From Streptomyces cinnabarinus (GTDB taxonomy: Bacteria > Actinomycetota > Actinomycetes > Streptomycetales > Streptomycetaceae): a DNA stretch of 64,000 nt. A model generated the notes under the pieces. That model was given only the letters and a program-made list of their open reading frames with translations. It made no database searches and had not been told where the DNA came from. Below, piece by piece: positions 32,842-40,965 of the stretch. The DNA is taken from contig NZ_CP114413.1 in the NCBI RefSeq assembly GCF_027270315.1, positions 5,704,001-5,768,000 of the forward strand, in the 5' to 3' direction. Numbering within the stretch: position 1 is the first letter of the stretch; every line of letters starts with the position of its first letter. The position numbers were made by a program, and so were the translations under genes.

Positions 32842-32974
32842 ACGCTCTCCTTGCAGCGAAGAAGCGTCCGGATCGCGGACGCTTCCCATGGGTTGGACGA
32901 GCCCGATGCTGGCACAAGGTGCATTGATTAGAGAAATCGCTACACTTAGTTGTGTTGATCGGAGGCGATTATCA
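32842..32974. promoter_or_regulatory. Divergent ahpC-oxyR promoter region with likely OxyR site
   Basis: The 133-base region contains an AT-rich island (about 32920-32960) with ATTAGAGAAATCGC and, 31 bases on, GCGATTATCAG. This gives partly inverted half-sites (AAATCGC/GCGATT) of the kind bound by LysR-type regulators. Placement in the shared promoter supports OxyR binding and autoregulation. Confidence 0.45.
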
Positions 32975-33934
32975 GTGACCGTCAGTAATGGTGGAGCCAA
33001 GCGACGGCAGCCCAGCCTGTCCCAGCTGCGGGCCTTCGCGGCCGTGGCCGAGCATCTGCACTTCCGGGACGCGGCCGCCGCCATCGGCATGAGCCAGCCC
33101 GCGCTGTCCGGCGCCGTCGCCGCGCTGGAGGAGACACTCGGCGTCACCCTCCTTGAGCGTACGACCCGCAAGGTGCTGCTCTCCCCGGCCGGAGAGCGGC
33201 TCGCGATACGCGCCAAGGCCGTACTGGACGAGGTGGGCGCGCTGCTGGAGGAGGCCGAGGCGGTACGGGCCCCGTTCACCGGAGTGCTCCGGCTCGGCGT
33301 CATCCCGACCGTCGCGCCGTATCTGCTGCCGACCGTGCTGCGGCTGATCCACGAGCGCTACCCGGACCTCGACCTCCAGGTCCACGAGGAGCAGACCGCG
33401 AGCCTCGTCGACGGGCTGCACACCGGCCGCCTCGACCTGCTGCTGCTCGCCGTTCCGCTCGGGGTCCCCGGAGTCGTCGAACTCCCGCTCTTCGACGAGG
33501 ACTTCGTGCTGGTCACCCCGCTGGACCACTGGCTCGGCGGCCGCGAGGGCATCCCGCGCGAGGCGCTGAAGGAACTGAACCTGCTGCTCCTGGACGAGGG
33601 GCACTGTCTGCGCGACCAGGCCCTCGACATCTGCCGGGAGGCGGGCCGCGAGGACGCCCCGGTCACCACCACCGCCGCCGGGCTGTCCACGCTGGTCCAG
33701 CTGGTCGCCGGAGGCCTCGGGGTCACGCTGCTGCCGCGCACCGCCGTCAAGGTCGAGACGACCCGCAGCAACCAGCTGATGACCGGCTACTTCTCCGACC
33801 CCGCCCCCACCCGCCGGATCGCCCTCGCCATGCGCACCGGCGCCGCCCGCGGTGCCGAGTACCGGGAGCTGTCCGGCGCCCTGCGTGAGGCGCTACGGCC
33901 GCTGCCCGTAAGGGTGTTGGGGGTTGACGGCTGA
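32975..33934 (+). CDS. oxyR: Peroxide-sensing LysR-type regulator OxyR
   Basis: LysR-family regulator of 319 residues. The GTG at 32975 follows GGAGGCG. The N-terminal winged helix has PSLSQLRAFAAVAEHLHF and MSQPALSGAVAALEE. The effector domain contains the redox pair C211 and C220 in EGHCLRDQALDIC, the arrangement found in OxyR. Oxidation to a disulphide would activate ahpCD. The gene is divergent from ahpC. Confidence 0.95.
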   Translation: MTVSNGGAKRRQPSLSQLRAFAAVAEHLHFRDAAAAIGMSQPALSGAVAALEETLGVTLLERTTRKVLLSPAGERLAIRAKAVLDEVGALLEEAEAVRAPFTGVLRLGVIPTVAPYLLPTVLRLIHERYPDLDLQVHEEQTASLVDGLHTGRLDLLLLAVPLGVPGVVELPLFDEDFVLVTPLDHWLGGREGIPREALKELNLLLLDEGHCLRDQALDICREAGREDAPVTTTAAGLSTLVQLVAGGLGVTLLPRTAVKVETTRSNQLMTGYFSDPAPTRRIALAMRTGAARGAEYRELSGALREALRPLPVRVLGVDG

Positions 33935-34119
33935 GGGTCGAACACAGTCCTGATCGGTCAAATGGGCGCCCAAGTCAGCGCTTTGGACCGTCGGGAATAT
34001 CAACTTCCGTCAACTAGCGGCAGGTCGGCAATCCACGGCCGGAGTTCACCCCCCGGCTGATAGGAATTCCCCCCTCAGCGCTACGCGTCAGGCGTGTGTG
34101 CGAGAGGCCAAGGGGAGTG

Positions 34120-35028
34120 ATGTCGGGCTACGACCACCTGGCACCGGCCTTGGCCGGCTGCGGGCGCGACGGCTTCACGGGGGCGCTGTGCGTCGCCGGA
34201 ACCCCGGGCGGCACCGTTCACTTCAGGAACGGACTCGTCGTCGCAGCCGAGTCCCCCGGCGCGCCCGGCCCCGAGGCGCTGCTGCTGCGCTCCGGCCGGA
34301 TCAGCGCGGAGCAGTGGGCCGCGCTGCTGGCCGAGTCCGGCGGGGCGAACTGGCCGGTCGCCGCACTGGTCGCGCACGGCTACGCGGGCGACGCCACGCT
34401 GCGGGTGGTCTGTGTGATGGCGCTGCACGACGCCGTGTTCGCGATCGCCGCGGGCCGGGTGGAGGACTGGCGGCGCACCCTCGACGACACCGACCCGTTC
34501 GCGCCGGTCGCGGTCGGCGAGCCCACCGACCGGCTGGTCCAGGACACCGCCCGCCGGATCGCCGCCGTCCGGGCGCTGGACCACCCCGTGCACCCCGACC
34601 GCGAGCGCCCCCTTCCCACGGCGGAGCCGGACGGCCCGCTCACCCCGCTCCAGAGCGATCTGCTCACCCATGCCGACGGCCGCTCCACTGCCCGCGACCT
34701 CGCCTTCCGCACCGGGCGCAGCGTCTACACCGTCACCGTCGAGGTGGCGCGGATGCTCGCCGACGGCCTCCTGGAGTGCTCCCCGGAACCCCGGCCGGTC
34801 CGGATCCGCACACCCCCCGAGGGCGTCCGCCGCCGCGTCCCGCGGATCCCCGAGCCGCCCCCCGAGCCGCCGCTCGCACCACCCCCCACGCCAACTGCCC
34901 TGCCCCGCCGTGAACCGGGCGCCAGTGGCATCGCCGATGTGCTCGCCCCGGAACGGTCGGCGGCGGGCTGGAAATGGTTCTTCCGCCTGCGCAACGGAGC
35001 CGCCAGAGGAAGCGGGGGAACAGTGTGA
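34120..35028 (+). CDS. DUF4388-like regulator, first gene of roadblock operon
   Basis: Protein of 302 residues. The ATG at 34120 follows AGGGGAG; an in-frame upstream GTG at 34096 is less likely. The N-terminal domain (GFTGALCVAGTPGGTVHFRNGLVVAAESPG) resembles DUF4388/PatA-N domains. A winged-helix-like segment around residue 190-230 (LTPLQSDLLTHADGRSTARD, VTVEVARMLADGLLE) and a long Pro-rich linker follow. The stop overlaps the next gene's GTG, so they are coupled. A role as a signalling or transcriptional partner of the roadblock proteins is inferred. Confidence 0.65.
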   Translation: MSGYDHLAPALAGCGRDGFTGALCVAGTPGGTVHFRNGLVVAAESPGAPGPEALLLRSGRISAEQWAALLAESGGANWPVAALVAHGYAGDATLRVVCVMALHDAVFAIAAGRVEDWRRTLDDTDPFAPVAVGEPTDRLVQDTARRIAAVRALDHPVHPDRERPLPTAEPDGPLTPLQSDLLTHADGRSTARDLAFRTGRSVYTVTVEVARMLADGLLECSPEPRPVRIRTPPEGVRRRVPRIPEPPPEPPLAPPPTPTALPRREPGASGIADVLAPERSAAGWKWFFRLRNGAARGSGGTV

Positions 35029-35444
35029 ACAGCAAGAGGAGCGTTGACGACATGGACCACGAAGCGCTGGCACGCGAAATGCGCGGTCTGCGCGAGCAGG
35101 TGACCGGAATCACCGACACGGCGGTCGCCGCGGCCGACGGGCTGCTCATCGCCGCCGACACCGCCGACTCCATCGACGCGGAGTGCCTCGCGGCCCTCGC
35201 CGCGGCCGGCCTCGGCCTCGCCCGGCGCACCGCCCAGGCCGCCGAACGCGGCGCCCTGCGCCGGACGGTGACCTACGGCAGCGGCGGCTGCGCGGCCTTC
35301 TACGCCGTCGGGGACACCGCGCTGATGGTCGTCCTCGGCGACGAGGGCATGGACCTGGACCGGCTGCACCAGGCGACGCAGCCGACGCTGCGCCGCATCG
35401 ACTCGATCCTGACCAGCCCACAGAAAGCAACGGAAGGTGTTTGA
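35025..35444 (+). CDS. Roadblock/LC7 domain protein 1
   Basis: Protein of 139 residues; GTG 35025 overlaps the preceding stop. The roadblock pattern is clear: MRGLREQVTGITDTAVAAADGLLIAAD, then ECLAALAAAGLGLARRTAQ, GGCAAFYAVGDTALMVVLGDE and a C-terminal helix. Roadblock proteins usually form dimers that regulate small GTPases. No GTPase is encoded here, unlike the Streptomyces conservons, so the partner may be the next gene product or act in trans. Confidence 0.82.
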   Translation: MNSKRSVDDMDHEALAREMRGLREQVTGITDTAVAAADGLLIAADTADSIDAECLAALAAAGLGLARRTAQAAERGALRRTVTYGSGGCAAFYAVGDTALMVVLGDEGMDLDRLHQATQPTLRRIDSILTSPQKATEGV

Positions 35445-35448
35445 GCAC

Positions 35449-35877
35449 ATGGCCACCAAACGCATGACCCCCGGCTTCTCCGACCAGGTGATGGGACTCG
35501 TCAAGTCCCTGCGCACCGACGCCCCCGACTGTGTGGCCTCGGGTGTGGTCGACATGAGCACCGGAATGCTGCTGTCGTACGAGACGGTGGACAACCATCC
35601 GCCGGAGGTCCTCGACCTGCTGGCAGGTGCCACCCTCGATCTGTTCCAGGGCCGTACGGTCGTGATGATCGAGGACGTCTTCAAGGAACGCCGGGGGATC
35701 GAGACCGACCAGCACTTCTTCCAGGAGATCCTCGTCAACAGCGAGAACCTCACCCATCTGTTCGTGCGGATGAGCGAGCAGCAGGACGTCGTCGCGGTCG
35801 TCGTCTGCCGTAAGTCGGTCAATGTGGGCATGCTGTTCGCCCAGGTCAGGCGGGTGGTGCGGGAGTACGGGCTGTGA
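35449..35877 (+). CDS. Roadblock/LC7-like protein 2
   Basis: Protein of 142 residues, starting 4 bases after roadblock protein 1 with GGAAGG upstream. It has the fold pattern LVKSLRTDAPDCVASGVVD, MSTGMLLSYETVD, LLAGATLDLFQGRTV and a final strand-helix MSEQQDVVAVVVCRKSVNVGMLFAQVRRVV. It is more divergent than its neighbour but probably pairs with it as a heterodimer. A strong hairpin ends the operon at 35885. Confidence 0.7.
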   Translation: MATKRMTPGFSDQVMGLVKSLRTDAPDCVASGVVDMSTGMLLSYETVDNHPPEVLDLLAGATLDLFQGRTVVMIEDVFKERRGIETDQHFFQEILVNSENLTHLFVRMSEQQDVVAVVVCRKSVNVGMLFAQVRRVVREYGL

Positions 35878-35884
35878 AGCGCGC

Positions 35885-35914
35885 GGCCCCTCCCCGGCGC
35901 ACCGGGGAGGGGCC
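35885..35914. terminator. Bidirectional hairpin terminator
   Basis: A perfect 13-base-pair stem (GGCCCCTCCCCGG with CCGGGGAGGGGCC) and a four-base loop lie between the roadblock operon and the convergent ABC operon. Confidence 0.88.
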
Positions 35915-35919
35915 CGTAG

Positions 35920-38247
35920 TCACTCCGTGCGCAGCCCGTCCGGCCGCATCAGCCGCAGCAGCGGCGGCAGGCTGAGCAGGGTCACCGCGAGGACGACTCC
36001 GGCGGCGGCGCCCGTCATCGACAGCAGGCTCGCCCAGTCCACCCGGACCTTGGTGTCGGTCATCCGCAGCAGGACCGCGCCGAGCGTCAGGCCCACCGCC
36101 GAGGCCAGCAGCAGGCCCAGCGCGATCGGGATCGCCGTCTGCCACAGCACCGACAGGCTCAGCGTGCGCCGCCGGGTGCCGAAGGCGACCAGCGCCGACA
36201 GCAGCTTCTTGCGCTCCCGCAACTGCTCCAGCTGGGAGACCAGCAGGCTGCATCCGATCAGCAGCAGAACACACACGGCGCCGACGAACAGGCCGGTGCG
36301 GATGGAGGCGAAACGGTCGTCGCGCTCCGTCGCCGACCAGTCCGCCGGGAACACCAGGGGACCCAGGGCCGCCGCGGTGTTGCGGACCCGCTCACGGGCG
36401 TCGGGCACCGAGGCGTCGAGGCCGATGTACGCACGTCCGGTCATCGCCGGCAGGGCCGCCTCGGGCAGCGCCTTCGGGGTGATCAGGAAGCCGCCGCGCT
36501 CCCGCCCGCTCAGGTCCTGGTGCGAGTCCACCTTGCGGATGCCCTCCGGCACCTTCCAGGCGACCTCGTGACCGCGGACGTCCTTCTCGTAGCTCGGGTC
36601 CAGATACAGCGTCGTTCCAGGGCGGGCCAGTTGGGGCGTGTCGGTGTCCCACTCGGCGTCGCGGACGGCGAAGACGTCACCGTCCCGGCACGTGGGCAGG
36701 TCCGCCACCTCGCGCAGCGCCGCGCAGTCGCCGACGGTCACCTCGGAGGTGCGGGCCGGGTCCAGGCGGGCGTCGCCCAGGTAGCTCTCGGAGTGGGAGA
36801 CCACCTGGCGCACGCCCTCCGTGCGCCGCAACTGCTCGGTGACATCGGCGAGTTCGACGCCGCCGCCCGCGGTCACCTCCATCTGCGCCGTGGCCAGGTC
36901 GTAGCCGGTGTCCTTGGTGTAGTCCTGCTCCACCCCGGCGAACAGCATCTGGAGCGCGATGGCACCGGCAACCGCCACCGCGACGCCGTTCACCAGCCGG
37001 GCGGCCGTGCCGCTGCTCAACTGGAGCCGTCGTACGGCCAGTTGCCAGGCCACGCCACCGCCGCCGAGGCGGGCGACGACCGTCTCCACGACCCAGGGGA
37101 GCAGGGCGGTCACCCCGACCAGCAGCAGCATCACACCGCCGATGACGAGGTACTGGTTGAAGTCGCCGTCGTCGTTGCCCTTGCCGATCATCGGGTAGAG
37201 CATGGCGAGTCCGCCGAGCGGCAGCAGCAGCCGCCACCACAGCCTGCGCCGCGTGGGCTTCGCCGTACGCACCACACCGAGCGGCTCGATGACCACCCCG
37301 CGCAGCGCCAGCAGCGTCACCAGCACCGCCGCGGCCGGGACCAGTACGGCCACCAGCAGGGCGAGCGCGGGGGAGGGGTTGAGGTCGGCCGGGAAGACGC
37401 TGAACCGGAACACCTCCACGGAGCCCGCGATCTGACGTCCGATCAGGAAGAAGACCGTACCGAAGACCAGTCCGAGCAGCGCGCCCGCGAGGGCCTCGCC
37501 GGCCGCGATCCGGCGGGTCATCCGCCCGTCGGAGCCCACCAGGCGCAGGGCGGCCAGGCGCCGGTCGCGCCGCTCGCCGCCGAACCGCACGGCCGCCGCG
37601 ATGAACACCGCGACCGGCATCAGCAGCGCGACGAACACGACGAGGATCAGCAGGATCAGCACCGGGTCCGCCTCGGCCTCGTACGGGTCCGGGTCGCCGT
37701 AGCGGTCGATGCGGGTCACCTGGGCGCCGTCGACGTACTGTCCGATGCCCTGGCCGCCCCGGTAGAAGGTGAGATCGGCCGAGCCGACCAGGCCGCTGTC
37801 GCCGATGGTGCCGACGATCCGGTCCGGCAGCCGCTCGCGCAGCAGCTTGCCGCCGTCCGAGTCCAGCAGCCGCTTCAGCGCGGGGGAGACCACCATCTCG
37901 CCGACCGCCGGGAAGCTGTCCACCCCGGGCGGCAGCGGGGCGCGCGGGCCCTCGGGCTCCAGGGTCCGGCCGCGGATCTCCGCGCCACGGAAGTCGGTGT
38001 CCGCGTCCGCGACCACCAGGGTGTTGTCCGCCTTGGCGGGCACCTGGCCGCTGTAGGTGATGTCCGTGCGGTCGTTGCCCCGGTCGTCGCGGGCCGCCAG
38101 CGCGTTCGGGATCGCGGTCGTCAGCAGCAGCAGCGTCACGCCGAGCCCGACCCCGACGGCCGTCAGCAGGGCCCGGGTCCAGCCCTCGCGGCCGCCCGCG
38201 AAGGCGAAACGGAAACCGAGGGCGAGGTCCCTCCCCCACTGGTTCAT
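35920..38247 (-). CDS. ABC transporter permease, FtsX/MacB type
   Basis: Membrane permease of 775 residues with two FtsX-type repeats. An N-terminal helix (FAGGREGWTRALLTAVGVGLGVTLLLL) precedes a large extracytoplasmic domain. Groups of helices follow around 205-300 and 335-390, and a second extracytoplasmic domain leads to a C-terminal FtsX core (ALVAFGTRRRTLSLSVLWQ). The ATG at 38247 overlaps the ATPase stop. With a PadR regulator at the operon front, it is probably an inducible exporter of a peptide or lipophilic compound; the substrate is unknown. Confidence 0.88.
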   Translation of the reverse strand: MNQWGRDLALGFRFAFAGGREGWTRALLTAVGVGLGVTLLLLTTAIPNALAARDDRGNDRTDITYSGQVPAKADNTLVVADADTDFRGAEIRGRTLEPEGPRAPLPPGVDSFPAVGEMVVSPALKRLLDSDGGKLLRERLPDRIVGTIGDSGLVGSADLTFYRGGQGIGQYVDGAQVTRIDRYGDPDPYEAEADPVLILLILVVFVALLMPVAVFIAAAVRFGGERRDRRLAALRLVGSDGRMTRRIAAGEALAGALLGLVFGTVFFLIGRQIAGSVEVFRFSVFPADLNPSPALALLVAVLVPAAAVLVTLLALRGVVIEPLGVVRTAKPTRRRLWWRLLLPLGGLAMLYPMIGKGNDDGDFNQYLVIGGVMLLLVGVTALLPWVVETVVARLGGGGVAWQLAVRRLQLSSGTAARLVNGVAVAVAGAIALQMLFAGVEQDYTKDTGYDLATAQMEVTAGGGVELADVTEQLRRTEGVRQVVSHSESYLGDARLDPARTSEVTVGDCAALREVADLPTCRDGDVFAVRDAEWDTDTPQLARPGTTLYLDPSYEKDVRGHEVAWKVPEGIRKVDSHQDLSGRERGGFLITPKALPEAALPAMTGRAYIGLDASVPDARERVRNTAAALGPLVFPADWSATERDDRFASIRTGLFVGAVCVLLLIGCSLLVSQLEQLRERKKLLSALVAFGTRRRTLSLSVLWQTAIPIALGLLLASAVGLTLGAVLLRMTDTKVRVDWASLLSMTGAAAGVVLAVTLLSLPPLLRLMRPDGLRTE

Positions 38248-38933
38248 ACGATCCGCTCCATGTCCCGGGACCGCCCGTCCCGTACGACGATCTCGCGGTC
38301 GGAGTAGGCCGCCACCCGCGCCTCGTGCGTGACCAGCACGACGGCGGCGTTGGTGGACCGCGCGGCCTCCGTGAGCAGCTCCATCACCCGCTCGCCGTTG
38401 AGGGAGTCCAGCGCGCCGGTCGGCTCGTCCGCGAACAGCACCCGGGGGCTGGTGACCAGCGAACGGGCGACCGCGACGCGCTGGCCCTGGCCGCCGGAGA
38501 CCTCGCCGGGCCGCTTCTTGCGCAGATCGTCGACCTCCAGCCGCTCCATCCAGGACAGCGCGGTCCGCTCGGCCTCCTTGCGGGAGGTGCCGTTCAGTCT
38601 GAGCGGCAGGGCGACGTTCTCGACGCAGGTCAGCTCGGGCACCAACTGGCCGAACTGGAAGACGAACCCGAACTCCGAGCGGCGCAGCTGACTGCGCTCG
38701 GCGTCGCTCATCGTCGCCAACTCGCGTCCGGCGTACAGGATGGAGCCGGAGTCCGGCGGCACGATGCCGGCCAGGCAGTGCAGCAGCGTCGACTTGCCGG
38801 AGCCGGACGGCCCCATCACGGCGACGACCTCTCCGGGATGCACGGAGAACTCGGCCCCGTCGAGCGCGACGGTCGGGCCGTAGGCCTTGCGCAGTTCCTC
38901 GGCCGCGAGCAGGGCACCAGGGGGCGGCGTCAC
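38244..38933 (-). CDS. ABC transporter ATP-binding protein (MacB/LolD type)
   Basis: ATPase of 229 residues. The GTG at 38933 overlaps the PadR stop. Motifs in order are Walker A GPSGSGKST at about 40-48, Q-loop FVFQFGQLVPELT, signature VSGGQGQRVAVARSL, Walker B VLFADEPTGALDS and H-loop VLVTHE. It energises the adjacent FtsX-type permease. Confidence 0.93.
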   Translation of the reverse strand: MTPPPGALLAAEELRKAYGPTVALDGAEFSVHPGEVVAVMGPSGSGKSTLLHCLAGIVPPDSGSILYAGRELATMSDAERSQLRRSEFGFVFQFGQLVPELTCVENVALPLRLNGTSRKEAERTALSWMERLEVDDLRKKRPGEVSGGQGQRVAVARSLVTSPRVLFADEPTGALDSLNGERVMELLTEAARSTNAAVVLVTHEARVAAYSDREIVVRDGRSRDMERIV

Positions 38934-39454
38934 TTGACCACCACCTCCGCCAGCTTGTCCAGACGTGCGGCGGTCAGTTCGAGCCAGCGCAGATCGGCCT
39001 CCAGGTGGAACAGGGCGTGGTCGCAGATCAACTGGTCCGCGAGATCGCCCTTGCGCTTGCGGTCGGTGAGGATCCGCATCATCCGCAGATGCTCGGCGCG
39101 CTGGGTGTCGAGGATGTCGGCGGCGTCGCGCCGGGTCAGCAGCGCGAGGACGACCTTGGTGTAGAGCGTGGACTGAAGGTACGGCTCGGGCTTCTCGGGC
39201 GTCGCCAGCCACCGCTGTACGTCGGTGACCCCGGCGTCGGTGATCGCGTACCGCTTCCGCTCGGGGCCGCCGCCGGGTTCGATGCCGTCGACTTCGACGA
39301 GGCCGTTCTTCAGCAGCCGGGACATCGTCGAGTAGACCTGGCCGTAGTGCAGTGGCCGGTCGTGACCGAACTTCTCGTCAAAGGCCCGCTTCAGGTCGTA
39401 GCCGTGACGCGGGCCCGACTCCAGGAGCCCCAGGAGGGTGTGACCGATGGACAT
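38930..39454 (-). CDS. PadR-family transcriptional regulator
   Basis: Regulator of 174 residues. The N-terminal winged helix is typical of PadR (IGHTLLGLLESGPRHGYDLKRAFDE, YGQVYSTMSRLLKNGLVEVDG, RKRYAITDAG), and the C-terminal helical dimerisation domain belongs to the Vir-type. It leads the operon PadR-ATPase-permease. A repeated TGTATACGC lies directly upstream and is probably its own operator, giving local derepression by a transported compound. Confidence 0.92.
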   Translation of the reverse strand: MSIGHTLLGLLESGPRHGYDLKRAFDEKFGHDRPLHYGQVYSTMSRLLKNGLVEVDGIEPGGGPERKRYAITDAGVTDVQRWLATPEKPEPYLQSTLYTKVVLALLTRRDAADILDTQRAEHLRMMRILTDRKRKGDLADQLICDHALFHLEADLRWLELTAARLDKLAEVVVK

Positions 39455-39474
39455 GTCCAGGACTCTACACGGGG

Positions 39475-39496
39475 TGTATACGCGGCATGTATACGC
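39475..39496. promoter_or_regulatory. Candidate PadR operator (repeated TGTATACGC)
   Basis: Two copies of TGTATACGC, each with a palindromic GTATAC core, begin 13 bases apart about 20 bases upstream of the padR start. Position and symmetry suggest autoregulation. Confidence 0.5.
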
Positions 39497-39559
39497 TCGG
39501 TGTGCAGTTCCTGGCGGTGGGTGCGGCGGCCCAGGTGGGGGCCGATTGTCACGGTTCTG

Positions 39560-39787
39560 CTACTGGGGCTCGGAGGGGTCCGCGGGCGGCCGTCCGCGGC
39601 GCGGGATCGGGCCCGTGTCCCGGGGCATGCGGCCCGCCTCGGACAGGGCCCTGCGCAGCAGGAACTCGATCTGCGCGTTGGCCGAGCGCAGCTCGTCGCC
39701 GGCCCAGCGGGCCAGCGCCTCGTAGACGGCGGGGTCCAGCCGCAGCAGCACCTGCTTGCGCTGCGGCCGGCCCTGAGGGGTGGTCAC
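39560..39787 (-). CDS. Ribbon-helix-helix-like small DNA-binding protein
   Basis: Protein of 75 residues starting at GTG 39787, overlapping the SPFH stop. KQVLLRLDPAVYEALARWAGDELRSANAQIEFLLRRAL is a short strand followed by two helices, the Arc/MetJ pattern. The tail is basic and Pro-rich. It is presumably a regulator of the two-gene operon, perhaps acting on the palindrome at 40760. Confidence 0.75.
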   Translation of the reverse strand: MTTPQGRPQRKQVLLRLDPAVYEALARWAGDELRSANAQIEFLLRRALSEAGRMPRDTGPIPRRGRPPADPSEPQ

Positions 39788-40719
39788 TGGTAGAGGGTTC
39801 CGGTGTTGAGGACCGGCTGCGGCGACCGGTCACCGCACAGCACCACCATCAGGTTCGACACCATCGCCGCCTTGCGTTCCTCGTCCAGTTCCACGATGCC
39901 CTGCTCGTTGATCCGCGCGAGCGCCGCCTCGACCATGCCGACTGCTCCGTCCACGATCTGCCGCCGTGCCGCGACGACCGCCCCGGCCTGCTGCCGCTGG
40001 AGCATCGCCGAGGCGATCTCGGGAGCGTACGCGAGATGCGTGAAGCGCGACTCGATGATCTGCACACCGGCCGCCTCCACCCGCGCGTGCAGCTCGGTGG
40101 CGAGCTTCTCGGTGATCTCCTCGGCGTTGCCGCGCAGCGACAGGCCGTCCTCGTCGTGGGCGTCGTAGGGGTACTCGATGGCGATGTGCCGGACGGCCGC
40201 CTCGGTCTGGGTGGAGACGAACTCCAGGAAGTCGTCCACCTCGAAGCTGGCCTGCGCGGTGTCCTCGACCTTCCACACCACGACCGCGGCCAGCTCGATC
40301 GGGTTGCCGTAGGCGTCGTTGACCTTGAGGACGGCGGTCTCGTGGTTGCGCACCCGGGTCGAGATCTTCGTCCGGGAGGTGAGCGGGTTCACCCAGCGCA
40401 GTCCGTCCTGCCGGATCGTCCCGCGGTACCGCCCGAAGAGCTGGACCACCCGGGCCTCGCCCGGCGCGACCATGTTCAGCCCGCACATCGCGAGGAAGGC
40501 GGCGAGGGCGATGAGGATGCCGCCGGTGATCAGCACCGCCTTGGCGCCGGTCCCGGAGACGGCGGTCGCGGTGACGACGCAGCCGGCCCCGACGGCGAGG
40601 CCGACCAGACCGAGCAGCAGCGCGAGCCCGCCGCCGATGCTCTGGGCGGCGAACTCCCGCACTCGTGGAGCGGGCATCTCGGGTACGTCGGCGGCGGTGA
40701 AGGTGTGGCTCTCGGACAT
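39784..40719 (-). CDS. SPFH/Band 7 domain membrane protein (slipin-like)
   Basis: Membrane-associated protein of 311 residues. The ATG at 40719 follows GGGGGAC. Two N-terminal hydrophobic helices (GGGLALLLGLVGLAVGAGCVV and AVLITGGILIALAAFLAMCG) are followed by a Band 7 domain. That domain includes PGEARVVQLFGRYRGTIRQDGL, RVRNHETAVLKVND, AVVVWKVEDT and EIASAMLQRQQAGAVVAARR. SPFH proteins scaffold membrane microdomains and respond to envelope stress. It is coupled to the RHH gene. Confidence 0.9.
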   Translation of the reverse strand: MSESHTFTAADVPEMPAPRVREFAAQSIGGGLALLLGLVGLAVGAGCVVTATAVSGTGAKAVLITGGILIALAAFLAMCGLNMVAPGEARVVQLFGRYRGTIRQDGLRWVNPLTSRTKISTRVRNHETAVLKVNDAYGNPIELAAVVVWKVEDTAQASFEVDDFLEFVSTQTEAAVRHIAIEYPYDAHDEDGLSLRGNAEEITEKLATELHARVEAAGVQIIESRFTHLAYAPEIASAMLQRQQAGAVVAARRQIVDGAVGMVEAALARINEQGIVELDEERKAAMVSNLMVVLCGDRSPQPVLNTGTLYQ

Positions 40720-40759
40720 GGTGGGTCCCCCGTTTCGGTGCACTAGCTTCAATCTAGCT

Positions 40760-40773
40760 AAGTGATATCACTT
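40760..40773. promoter_or_regulatory. Perfect 14-base palindrome upstream of SPFH operon
   Basis: AAGTGATATCACTT, in an AT-rich patch 41 bases before the SPFH start, is a good operator candidate. GntR-type and RHH repressors bind such sites; the RHH protein of the operon is one candidate. Confidence 0.5.
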
Positions 40774-40965
40774 TAACGTGAGAAGCAACCCTATGCATCC
40801 GTCAGCGGTCGGTTCCTTTGATACGGGTGCTGATTGTCACGTCCGTAAAAGGCCGGATCGGCAGCCCTTTGTCACATCTCCCGGTGTTAGCTTTCTGAGC
40901 TGACCTGACCGGCGAACCTGTGTGGCATCGGTGCACACGAGAGCGAAGCGGAGCGGATCGGACTC

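Noticed and set aside
34120..35877. Conservon (cvn) operon
   Set aside because: No histidine-kinase-like CvnA, DUF742 protein or GTPase is present.
36520..38307. Long open frame opposite the ABC permease gene
   Set aside because: Composition is typical antisense of GC-rich coding DNA (His/Arg/Gln-rich), with no domain; the permease has clear FtsX features.
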